A program made the position numbers and the translations under genes. Positions 17,964 to 25,495 of a DNA stretch of 64,000 bases are shown here, piece by piece; position 1 is the stretch's first letter, and the number at the start of each line of letters is the position of its first letter. Where the stretch lies: NCBI GenBank assembly GCA_024684085.1, contig JAIKXM010000026.1:19647-83646 (forward strand), written 5' to 3'. The stretch comes from Lachnospiraceae bacterium (GTDB lineage: Bacteria > Bacillota > Clostridia > Lachnospirales > Lachnospiraceae). The notes under the pieces are model-generated. The model saw only the letters and a list, made by a program, of their open reading frames with translations, ran no database searches and was not told where the DNA came from.

Positions 17964-18383
17964 ATGAATCTCGCGGAAAAAATCTATATGTTGCGAACAC
18001 AGGCCAATTTATCACAGGCTGCGCTTGCTGAGAAACTTAACGTCAGCAGACAGACGGTATCCAAGTGGGAGCTTGATGCGTCCTATCCGGAGATTGATAA
18101 AGTAGTGGCATTGAGTGATCTTTTTCATGTATCAACGGACTATCTGCTTAAGAACGCAGAACCCAATCAGGATGAGACTAATCTTGACAGACTCGTGCTT
18201 CGTTTTCTGGGATACAGCCAGGATATGGAAGTGGTATCCAAAGATCTTGTCGAAATAATGAAAGACGGCATAATCGATAAGGATGAGAGGTCAAGGATGA
18301 AGGTAGTCGTGGGTAAGCTTAATGAGGTATCCGCTATGATCGAAGAGATCCGATTTGGCCTTCACAATAACGGAATTGACTAA
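17964..18383 (+). CDS. XRE-family transcriptional regulator
   Basis: Residues 1-60 form a Cro/C1-type helix-turn-helix: MNLAEKIYMLRTQANLSQAALAEKL, then VSRQTVSKWELDASYPEIDK, with the recognition helix in SRQTVSKWE. The remaining 79 residues are helical and acidic and match no domain I know. It has its own promoter-like site and ribosome site (GAGGGGAGAG), and a strong hairpin follows the stop, so it looks monocistronic. The target is unknown; proximity to the corrinoid locus does not prove control of it. Confidence 0.9.
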   Translation: MNLAEKIYMLRTQANLSQAALAEKLNVSRQTVSKWELDASYPEIDKVVALSDLFHVSTDYLLKNAEPNQDETNLDRLVLRFLGYSQDMEVVSKDLVEIMKDGIIDKDERSRMKVVVGKLNEVSAMIEEIRFGLHNNGID

Positions 18384-18447
18384 GTAAGTAGGGAAGTATT
18401 TAATTTCGAATAAGGATATACAATGATTTTTAATTATTGTGAGGGGG

Positions 18448-18505
18448 TTCGGACCGCAGTCTTTTGAACAAAAGTTCAGAAATGACTGTGGTCCGAATTG
18501 TTTCT
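18448..18505 (+). terminator. Nested-stem terminator after the XRE gene
   Basis: A 14 bp stem (18448-18461 with 18484-18497, one G-U pair) encloses a second small hairpin TGAAC-AAAA-GTTCA. It is followed by TTGTTTCT. The 3' side runs straight into the -35 box of the next gene's promoter. Confidence 0.75.
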
Positions 18506-18526
18506 AATGCATAAAAAGTATATAAT
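18498..18526 (+). promoter_or_regulatory. Sigma-A promoter of the Gfo/Idh/MocA gene
   Basis: TTGTTT at 18498-18503, a 17 bp spacer and a perfect TATAAT at 18521-18526. The -35 box touches the end of the preceding terminator stem. Confidence 0.7.
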
Positions 18527-18566
18527 ATATACATAAGTATAAATGTAAAAAATGGGGGGATTTACA

Positions 18567-19610
18567 ATGAGGAAGATCAAGGTTGCGATACTGGGTGCGG
18601 GACACATAGCCGGAAGTATGGCTGAGGCTCTGTCAGGCATTAAGGACAGAGTGGAATTGTACGCCGTTGCATCCAGAAGTATGGAAAGAGCGGAAGCTTT
18701 TCGGGCAAAGTGGGGCTTTGGTAAAGCCTATGATTCGTATGAACAGCTGGCCGAAGATGAAGAGGCGGATCTGATATATGTTGCCACGCCTCATTCCGAG
18801 CACTTCGCCAATGCGAGTCTGTGTATCACTCACGGGCGTAACTGTCTTGTGGAGAAGGCTTTCTGTGCCAACAGGAAGCAGGCCGAGGAGCTTGTGAAGC
18901 AGGCTAAAGAACACGGAGTTCTCCTGGCTGAGGCCATGTGGACCAGATATCAGCCGTCCCGCAAAGTGATCACCGGACTGATCGAAGAGGGAAGAATAGG
19001 TCGTGTTCAGTATATTGAATCCGATTTTTCAGTACCGATAAGCCATGTTGAGCGTCTTCAGCGTCCCGAACTTGCCGGCGGCGCCCTTTTGGATCTTGGG
19101 ATCTATTCGCTTACGGTTCCGGCGCTTTTTCATAACGGTGACATTATCGGTGTGGATGTTGAGTGCACTAAGCTCCCGACAGGAGTCGATGCAACCGATA
19201 TCATCAATATCAGGTACAGTGACGGAGTATCAGCCCGGGCAAAATGCTCTTGTGTGGACGAGCCTTCCAATTATGGCAAAATCGCAGGCGACTCAGGCTA
19301 CCTTATTTTTGCACCGACCAATAATCCCGAATGGATCAAGATCTACGATGCGGACGATGATCTTATAGAGACGATAGATACGCCTTCCATGGTGAACGGA
19401 TATGAATATGAGGTTCTGGAGTGCGCCGATGCGATACTTGAGGGGAGGACGGAAACAGAGTCCATGCCACTTAAGGAGAGCCTCAGGATGATGGGGCAGA
19501 TGGACCGGATAAGAGCCTCTGCCGGGATTGTCTATCCTTTCGAGACTTTGGCGGATATCGATCATTCCGACCGGGAGGTATGGGGCGAACGATTCGTTAC
19601 GCCGACATAA
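18567..19610 (+). CDS. Gfo/Idh/MocA-family oxidoreductase
   Basis: A 347-residue NAD(P)-dependent dehydrogenase-like protein. The Rossmann motif GAGHIAGSMAEAL is at the N-terminus; ATPHSEHFANA and VEKAFCANRKQAEEL follow, the latter carrying the family lysine (EKA instead of the common EKP, as in dihydrodiol dehydrogenase-like members). The C-terminal domain has GGALLDLGIYSL. The substrate is probably a sugar or sugar derivative, but none can be named. ATG 18567 is chosen because GGGGGA lies 7 bases upstream; ATG 18552 overlaps that site. malQ follows 24 bases later. Confidence 0.9.
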   Translation: MRKIKVAILGAGHIAGSMAEALSGIKDRVELYAVASRSMERAEAFRAKWGFGKAYDSYEQLAEDEEADLIYVATPHSEHFANASLCITHGRNCLVEKAFCANRKQAEELVKQAKEHGVLLAEAMWTRYQPSRKVITGLIEEGRIGRVQYIESDFSVPISHVERLQRPELAGGALLDLGIYSLTVPALFHNGDIIGVDVECTKLPTGVDATDIINIRYSDGVSARAKCSCVDEPSNYGKIAGDSGYLIFAPTNNPEWIKIYDADDDLIETIDTPSMVNGYEYEVLECADAILEGRTETESMPLKESLRMMGQMDRIRASAGIVYPFETLADIDHSDREVWGERFVTPT

Positions 19611-19634
19611 ATAATATGTTTAGGGGGTTCGAAT

Positions 19635-21161
19635 ATGCGTGAAAGCGGTATTTTGTATCCAATCTTTTCATTGCCGTCAAGGTACGGCATAGGATGCCTT
19701 TCAAAGGAGGCATATGAATTTGTTGATTTCCTGAAAAAATCAGGACAGGGTTATTGGCAGATCCTTCCGATCGGGCCGACCGGTTACGGAGATTCGCCTT
19801 ATCAGCCGTTCTCGGCTTTTGCAGGTAATCCCTATTTCGTTGCTCCCGATAAGCTTATCGAAGAAGGACTTCTTATGCAGGACGAAGCGGATGGGATGTA
19901 CTTCGGGAATGATGAGGAGAGAGTTGATTACGGTGCTCTCTACAATAACCGTTATGATCTGTTAAGGATCGCCTTCGACAGGTTCATGGAGAAGGAGCTT
20001 GATAAGACAGCCGGGTATAAGGATTTTTGCAAGAAGGAAAAATACTGGCTTGAGGATTATTGCCTTTTTACCGCACTTAAGAAGAATTTCGATGGAGAGG
20101 CAAGAGAAAAGTGGGAAGACGGATACAGATTAAGAAAGCCTGACGTTATTAAGAAGGCGGTCAAGGAACTCAGGGAGGAAATGGATTTTTATGCATTTAT
20201 CCAGTATGAGTTCCAGCGTCAGTGGGATGCCCTTAAGGAGTATGCAGGCAGGCAGAATGTCAAGATCATAGGGGATATTCCCTTTTATGTATCTGCGGAC
20301 GGAGCTGATCTCTGGGCACATCCCGAAGTGTTCCTCATCAATGAGGACGGAGAACCTTCCGTTGTAGCCGGATGTCCTCCGGATGCTTATTCCGTTACAG
20401 GACAGTTATGGGGCAATCCCATATATGATTGGAAGGCTAATGCCAAAGATGATTATGACTGGTGGATCAGGAGGCTGAAGCGAAGTTATGAACTCTTTGA
20501 TTCCGTAAGGATAGATCATTTTCATGGATTTGCCGAGTATTATGCGATTCCTGCAGGAGATGAGACTGCTGAAAAGGGCAATCTTGTCAAGGGACCGGGA
20601 ATGGACTTTTTCAAGGTCGTATTCAGGGAGCTTGGAGACTTAAGTGACTTCAGACTCATAGCGGAAGACCTGGGGACCTTAACGGAAGATAATGTGAAGC
20701 TTCTGAATGACAGCAATATTCCGGGTATGAAAGTTCTGCAGTATGCATTTACCAGTTGGGACAGCTGTTATATAACGCACAGGCATGAGCGACACTGCGT
20801 TGTCTATACCGGTACTCACGATAATACGCCCACAAGGGCATGGGTCGAAGAGATCGGTGACGGCGACAGAGATTTCACAAGACGATATCTTAACAGCATG
20901 AATACCGATTACGGTGCTCTTGTGTGGGATTTCATAAGGGAAGCGTACAGGTCGGTGGCGGATCTGTGTATCATTCCCATTCAGGATTATCTGGTCAAAG
21001 GGCGTGAAGCCAGGATCAATTATCCCGGAGTGGCGGCTGATAACTGGCAGTGGAGAGTTAAACCGGGATTCCTGTCGGATGACCTTGCCGACAGTATCAG
21101 GCGTCTTACCGAAATCTACGGAAGGATACCGCGGGAGAAAGAGGATGACTGTAAGCAGTGA
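19635..21161 (+). CDS. malQ: 4-alpha-glucanotransferase (amylomaltase)
   Basis: MalQ transfers maltodextrin segments between 1,4-alpha-glucans. The 508-residue protein has the GH77 features SLPSRYGIGCLSKEAYEFVD and WQILPIGPTGYGDSPYQ at the N-terminus, the nucleophile region VRIDHFHGFAEYYAIP, LIAEDLGTLT with the acid/base glutamate, and GTHDNTPTRAW. It pairs functionally with the glycogen phosphorylase at 31242. AGGGGG precedes the ATG. Confidence 0.96.
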   Translation: MRESGILYPIFSLPSRYGIGCLSKEAYEFVDFLKKSGQGYWQILPIGPTGYGDSPYQPFSAFAGNPYFVAPDKLIEEGLLMQDEADGMYFGNDEERVDYGALYNNRYDLLRIAFDRFMEKELDKTAGYKDFCKKEKYWLEDYCLFTALKKNFDGEAREKWEDGYRLRKPDVIKKAVKELREEMDFYAFIQYEFQRQWDALKEYAGRQNVKIIGDIPFYVSADGADLWAHPEVFLINEDGEPSVVAGCPPDAYSVTGQLWGNPIYDWKANAKDDYDWWIRRLKRSYELFDSVRIDHFHGFAEYYAIPAGDETAEKGNLVKGPGMDFFKVVFRELGDLSDFRLIAEDLGTLTEDNVKLLNDSNIPGMKVLQYAFTSWDSCYITHRHERHCVVYTGTHDNTPTRAWVEEIGDGDRDFTRRYLNSMNTDYGALVWDFIREAYRSVADLCIIPIQDYLVKGREARINYPGVAADNWQWRVKPGFLSDDLADSIRRLTEIYGRIPREKEDDCKQ

Positions 21162-21246
21162 TCATACCGAATATGGAAAAGGAGTTACCATTGCGCAGAG
21201 GGAAAAGAAGAATCTCTATGAATTGATAAAGGATAAAAAGTTGTAA
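21145..21246 (+). CDS. Possible 33-residue small protein
   Basis: An ATG at 21145, inside the end of malQ in another frame, opens a 33-codon frame (MTVSSDHTEYGKG... ending ELIKDKKL) with AGAAAGAGG just before it. The peptide is hydrophilic and charged, with no motif I know. Its position between malQ and the unknown gene at 21251, with no other explanation for the gap, is the only support. Confidence 0.3.
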   Translation: MTVSSDHTEYGKGVTIAQREKKNLYELIKDKKL

Positions 21247-21250
21247 TGGA

Positions 21251-21712
21251 ATGTGTGAGTATATGAATGGCGGAATAATTAATAAAAAGGTTAAGGTGCC
21301 TGCTGAGAGAGATGTGAGAATTAATGATGAGATTCAGCAATGGGGATTTCAAAAGCATGCAGTTGGCACTGACAGATATGAGTCGGGGATAATAGTTCTA
21401 AGGTCAAAAAATATGGAGACTCTCCATGAGGCTGTTCTGATAACCGAGAATTTTCTGTCATATAATGGCTCGTGGGATATCGAAAGACAGATGAATAAAA
21501 GGCGTGGCGGATTCCGTGATTTGTTTAGATCTTGTTTTTCAGTTCTTTCAAGGGGAAAAAGCAATCTTGACGATAATACGTTGTGTACTTCCGAACTGCG
21601 TTTTAAATGGAATGGATACTTGTCGATTTATGAAAATATTATTCATAAGCTTAAGCTTCCGACCGGGGTGGATGTGGAGATCAATTTGTACGGCTACCCC
21701 CTGCTCGATTGA
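21251..21712 (+). CDS. Hypothetical protein, 153 residues
   Basis: Not recognised. The protein is soluble, without signal peptide, membrane segment or cysteine motif; it contains QQWGFQKHAVGTDRYESG, a basic stretch NKRRGGFRDLF at about residues 82-92 and ends INLYGYPLLD. Starts at ATG 21251 or ATG 21263 are possible; neither has a strong ribosome site. Base composition looks more AT-rich than the neighbours and a mobile-looking repeat follows 35 bp downstream, so recent acquisition is possible but unproven. Confidence 0.6.
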   Translation: MCEYMNGGIINKKVKVPAERDVRINDEIQQWGFQKHAVGTDRYESGIIVLRSKNMETLHEAVLITENFLSYNGSWDIERQMNKRRGGFRDLFRSCFSVLSRGKSNLDDNTLCTSELRFKWNGYLSIYENIIHKLKLPTGVDVEINLYGYPLLD

Positions 21713-21746
21713 ATATATTGTCCTGCAGCGTAAAGATACCCGTGAA

Positions 21747-21930
21747 GTTACTGTTCGCCCCCGCGTTTTTGTGAATGGCTACAGGAAATATATTCACAAG
21801 AAACGCCTATGTGGGCGTCGGCGCTTAGCGAGGCAAAGCCGAGCTTAGCGTCCGCTACGCTCACATCGGAGCGAAAGCGCCGTTTCGGTGAATATATTTC
21901 CTGTAACAGACAGATATCTGTGAACAGTAC
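21747..21930 (-). repeat. Repeat family B, copy 1 (MITE-like, about 185 bp)
   Basis: This is nearly the exact reverse complement of the copy at 58261. Inner terminal inverted repeats CTACAGGAAATATATTCAC (21779-21797) and its complement (21888-21905) bracket a GC-richer core with its own hairpins; outer ends carry GTTACTGTTC and GTGAACAGTAC. No transposase frame is present. The orientation given is relative to the 58261 copy. Confidence 0.85.
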
Positions 21931-21971
21931 CCCTCGTGAACAGTATCGGTGAACGCCGATTCAAGGTTTTA

Positions 21972-22000
21972 TTGCAATAATAAAAAGCTTGTGCTATAAT
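21972..22000 (+). promoter_or_regulatory. Sigma-A promoter of thrS
   Basis: TTGCAA at 21972-21977, 17 bp spacer, TATAAT at 21995-22000. The predicted transcript starts near 22007 and includes the T-box leader. Confidence 0.8.
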
Positions 22001-22011
22001 ACCGCTTAGGT

Positions 22012-22233
22012 GTTGACGAAGAATGATTCCATTAGCACTGTGGACAGAGAGAAGCTGCCGGCTGAGATTGCTTCACACAGATATGGATGATACCGCTTCC
22101 GAGCCGGCTGTCAGAAAGTCATATTTCATATGTACATAAACAGCCCGTTTTCCGCGATAAGGAGTAATGAAGTTAAAGATCAAGGTGGAACCGTGCTTAT
22201 GCACCCTTGGGATATCCCAGGGGTGTTTTTTTA
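22012..22233 (+). promoter_or_regulatory. T-box leader of thrS
   Basis: The invariant T-box sequence AAGGTGGAACCGTGC is at 22182-22196, directly followed by an intrinsic terminator. Upstream, GCCGGCT and AGCCGGC (22102-22108) can pair to form part of stem I, and an ACC at 22092-22094 in the enclosed loop could be the threonine specifier codon. T-box RNAs sense uncharged tRNA; charging of tRNA-Thr by ThrS is the downstream function. The specifier assignment is inference, the T-box itself is plain. Confidence 0.9.
22202..22233 (+). terminator. T-box-controlled terminator
   Basis: CACCCTTGGG-ATAT-CCCAGGGGTG (one G-U pair) followed by seven T residues. Its 5' arm is adjacent to the T-box sequence, as expected for mutually exclusive antiterminator and terminator. 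Confidence 0.88.
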
Positions 22234-22516
22234 TGTAATAGGAAAGTAATTCCTATTACATAAAAAACGCTCCGCTAAGGATGCGCACTCGCGCGAAAGG
22301 AAGATGATGCTTAAGCATCCGCGCTCGGCGCGAGAATGTAGCAAGCGACATTCTTTCTTGTAATAGGAAAGTGCTTCCTATTACATAAAAAAACGCTCCG
22401 CTAAGGATGCGCACTCGCGCGAAAGGAAGATGATGCTTAAGGATGCGCACTCGCGCGAAAGGAAGATGATGCTTAAGCATCCGCGCTCGGCACGAGAATG
22501 TCGCAAGTGACATTCT
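22234..22516 (+). repeat. Repeat family A, copies 1 and 2 in tandem inside the thrS leader
   Basis: Copy 1 covers 22234-22354 and copy 2 22359-22516. Each begins TGTAATAGGAA..TTCCTATTACAT (a hairpin), then GCTCCGCTAAGGATGCGCAC, TCGCGCGAAAGG, the palindrome GATGCTTAAGCATC, and ends with a hairpin built on GAATGTCGC..GACATTC. Copy 2 has an internal duplication of about 36 bp. The final hairpin (22495-22516) is followed by AATTTTT and ends only 16 bases before the thrS start region. Confidence 0.9.
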
Positions 22517-22539
22517 AATTTTTAGAAAGAAGGTAAAGT

Positions 22540-24327
22540 ATGAAGATCATCTATAGTGATGGGACGGTAGCTGAGTGTCCCGAAGAAGAAGTTCAGCACG
22601 TACTTAAGCATTCTGCAGCCCATATCATGGCTCAGGCTATTCAAAGACTCTATCCGGAAGCAGACTTTGCTTACGGACCCGCAACCGAGAGAGGTTTCTA
22701 TTATGATGTTGATCTCGGAGAGACCAAGCTCTCTGACGAGGATCTTAAGAAGATCGAAGATGAGATGCGTAAGATCATCAAGGAGAATATTCCGATCAAG
22801 CCTTTTATCTTAGACAGGGCAGAGGCTGTTAAGCTCATGCATGAGCGCAAGGCAAAGTACAAGGAAGAGCATATCGGCGATCTTCCTGATGATGCGGTAA
22901 TAAGCTTCTACCAGCAGGGCGATTATCTGGATATGTGTGTCGGCCCTCATATCACTTATACCAAGGCACTGAAGGCTTTTAAGATCACAGGACAGAGCGG
23001 CGCATACTGGAAGAACGATGCCAAGAATAAGATGCTCACCCGTATCAACGGTGTTGCCTTCCGTACACAGGAAGAACTCGATGAGTACGAGAAGCAGATG
23101 GAAGAGGCAAGAGCAAGAGACCACAGAAAGATCGGTAAGGAAATGGGTCTGTTCATGACAGACGATCTTATCGGTAAGGGTCTCCCCATGTTCCTTCCCA
23201 AGGGTTATACCTTATGGCAGGAGCTTGAGAATTATATTAAGGAAAAAGAGCGAAGACTCGGTTATCAGCATGTTATGACTCCCTGTGTAGGAACCGTAGC
23301 ACTCTACGAGACCAGCGGTCACTGGGCACATTATAAGGCTAATATGTTCCCGGCTATGGAGGTTGAGGGTGAGAGCTTCGTATTAAGACCCATGAACTGT
23401 CCTCATCATATGATGATATATGCCAACAGACCTCACAGTTATAAGGAACTTCCCATAAGGATCGGTGAGATCGCGCATGACTTCAGGTTCGAGTCATCGG
23501 GTACTCTTAAGGGTATCGAGAGAGGACGACACTTCTGTCAGAATGATGCCCACCTGTTCGTAACACCGGATCAGATCGAGGGCGAAGTTAGCCGTGTAGT
23601 AGACCTCATTTTTGACGTATACAAGGATTTTGGAATCACAGATTACAGATGCGTTCTCTCACTCAGAGATCCCGCAGATACAGAGAAGTATCATCCCGAT
23701 GATGAGATGTGGAACACCGCAGAGAATGCCCTGAGACAGGTTCTTAATGATATCGGTATCGAGTATACCGAAGAGATCGGTGAAGCTGCTTTCTACGGAC
23801 CTAAGCTTGATGTTAATGTTAAGCCTGCCGTAGGTGCTGAGTATACACTCTCTACCTGTCAGCTTGATTTCTGTCTCCCTGCCAAGTTCGATCTTAAGTA
23901 TGTGGATTCCGAGAGCAATGAGAAGACTCCCGTTGTACTTCACAGAGCTATCCTTGGCTCACTTGACAGATTCATGGCTTATATCATTGAGGAGACCAAG
24001 GGTAAGTTCCCTGTATGGCTTGCACCCCTTCAGGTTAAGGTGCTTCCCGTAAGTGAGAAGACTATGGAATATGCAGGCTCTGTATATGAAGCCATTGATG
24101 CAGCAGGTATCAGAACTGTTCTTGACGACCGTAACGAGAAGATCGGATATAAGATCCGTGAGGCTCAGCAGGTTGACAGAGCTCCTTATATGCTTATCTT
24201 AGGACAGAAAGAAGCTGACGAGAACATGGTCAGCGTAAGAAGCCGTGATACCGGTGAGACAGAGACAATGACTCTTGATGATTTTATAGCCAAGGTTAAG
24301 AACGAGATCGAGACCCGCGCTCATTAA
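22540..24327 (+). CDS. thrS: Threonine--tRNA ligase lacking most of the TGS domain
   Basis: ThrS charges tRNA-Thr. The editing domain begins early with HSAAH (His24, His28) and includes DMCVGPH; the catalytic core has RPMNCPHHM with the zinc cysteine and FESSGTLKGIERGRHF; the C-terminal anticodon-binding domain starts near APLQVKVLPV. At 595 residues it is about 45 shorter than the usual 640, because the N-terminal TGS domain is reduced to about 15 residues (MKIIYSDGTV). The ATG has AGAAGG upstream and no in-frame start precedes it after the last stop, so the short form seems genuine. Regulation is by the T-box. Confidence 0.95.
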   Translation: MKIIYSDGTVAECPEEEVQHVLKHSAAHIMAQAIQRLYPEADFAYGPATERGFYYDVDLGETKLSDEDLKKIEDEMRKIIKENIPIKPFILDRAEAVKLMHERKAKYKEEHIGDLPDDAVISFYQQGDYLDMCVGPHITYTKALKAFKITGQSGAYWKNDAKNKMLTRINGVAFRTQEELDEYEKQMEEARARDHRKIGKEMGLFMTDDLIGKGLPMFLPKGYTLWQELENYIKEKERRLGYQHVMTPCVGTVALYETSGHWAHYKANMFPAMEVEGESFVLRPMNCPHHMMIYANRPHSYKELPIRIGEIAHDFRFESSGTLKGIERGRHFCQNDAHLFVTPDQIEGEVSRVVDLIFDVYKDFGITDYRCVLSLRDPADTEKYHPDDEMWNTAENALRQVLNDIGIEYTEEIGEAAFYGPKLDVNVKPAVGAEYTLSTCQLDFCLPAKFDLKYVDSESNEKTPVVLHRAILGSLDRFMAYIIEETKGKFPVWLAPLQVKVLPVSEKTMEYAGSVYEAIDAAGIRTVLDDRNEKIGYKIREAQQVDRAPYMLILGQKEADENMVSVRSRDTGETETMTLDDFIAKVKNEIETRAH

Positions 24328-24335
24328 TGTATATG

Positions 24336-24382
24336 ACACAGCAAGTTCTGTATGATTGATGGCGCTTGCTGTGTTTTTCTTA
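24336..24382 (+). terminator. Intrinsic terminator after thrS
   Basis: A perfect 10 bp stem ACACAGCAAG / CTTGCTGTGT (24336-24345 with 24365-24374) followed by TTTTCTTATT. Confidence 0.88.
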
Positions 24383-24492
24383 TTAATAAAGGGGGATATG
24401 TCAGCGGATGCCTGCTGACTGCGGTACTCGGGCAGGGGCGATATCATATACCCTGTTCTATTGACAAATCAGAGAAGGAGATGGGTGTAAAA

Positions 24493-25410
24493 ATGCGTTA
24501 CTTTATTGAAAATGATGTGTTAAAGGCTGAGATAGATTCTCATGGAGCAGAGCTTAAATCGGTAATTGGCAAGGCTTCGAACAGAGAGTATATGTGGTAC
24601 GGTAATCCGGCTTATTGGGGACGTACTTCACCGGTTCTGTTCCCCTTTGTAGGTAATCTTAAGGAAGGCGGATACATCTATAAAGGGCAAAAATGCAGGA
24701 TGACTCAGCATGGTTTTGCCAGAGATATGGAGTTCACCCTGAAGGAATCAACAGGTTCTGAGATTTGGTTCTCACTGGAATCCAACGAGGAGACCAAGAG
24801 CAAATATCCTTTCGATTTCGAATTGATGATCGGTTATGTCCTTGATGGTAATAAGCTGGATGTGAGATGGAAGGTTATCAATAAAACCGAAGAGGACATG
24901 CATTTTTCCATTGGTGCGCATCCTGCATTCCTCTGTCCGGTCCATGGAGAGAAAGACAAAACAGGCTACAGTTTTGCATTATACGGATCGGATGGTAAGG
25001 GCGGATATGTACCTGCATCTGATTCGATCAGGTATCATGGCAATTCCTATGAGACAGGCCTGCTCTTAAGAGAGGAAAGAGATCTTCCTGTCAAAAACGG
25101 GGTGATCACGATCACTGAAGGATTCTTTGATGAGTGTACATATATCATGCAGGATCAGCCGCTTAATAAGGTGAGTCTCCTTGACAGTAAGGGCGAGCCT
25201 GTAGTGGATGTTCTGTTTGATACGCCTCTTATCGCCATTTGGTCGCCCGAGAAGAAGAACGCTCCTTTTGTATGTATAGAGCCATGGTACGGAAGATGTG
25301 ATATCGAGGGCTTTGACGGAGAGCTTGCCGACAGAGAGTACACCAATCATCTGGCTAAGGGTGAGGAGTTTAATAAGGCCTACTCAATTGTATTTCATGC
25401 TATGGCATGA
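24493..25410 (+). CDS. Aldose 1-epimerase family protein
   Basis: A 305-residue protein with the galactose mutarotase-like fold pattern: SHGAELKSVIG near the N-terminus, WGRTSPVLFPFVGNL, the conserved histidine in MTQHGFARD and a second in FSIGAHPAFLCP. This subgroup (COG2017, near YihR/LacX-like proteins) acts on an aldose or a phosphorylated sugar, unspecified. ATG 24493 lies 12 bases after AAGGAG; ATG 24481 abuts that site and is less likely. It stands alone between the thrS terminator and glmS. Confidence 0.85.
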   Translation: MRYFIENDVLKAEIDSHGAELKSVIGKASNREYMWYGNPAYWGRTSPVLFPFVGNLKEGGYIYKGQKCRMTQHGFARDMEFTLKESTGSEIWFSLESNEETKSKYPFDFELMIGYVLDGNKLDVRWKVINKTEEDMHFSIGAHPAFLCPVHGEKDKTGYSFALYGSDGKGGYVPASDSIRYHGNSYETGLLLREERDLPVKNGVITITEGFFDECTYIMQDQPLNKVSLLDSKGEPVVDVLFDTPLIAIWSPEKKNAPFVCIEPWYGRCDIEGFDGELADREYTNHLAKGEEFNKAYSIVFHAMA

Positions 25411-25495
25411 TATAATTATTTGGTTTGTGACAATTACATAGTAGTGTTGCATAGTTAGATGTTATTCAATTAATGACACAGATGGGAGAAGGTTA

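Noticed and set aside
22256..22513. An 85-codon minus-strand frame with internal repeats
   Set aside because: It is only the translation of the two tandem family A repeats; the peptide repeat mirrors the DNA repeat.
25411..25495. glmS ribozyme upstream of glmS
   Set aside because: The 85 bp gap is too short and lacks the conserved ribozyme core.
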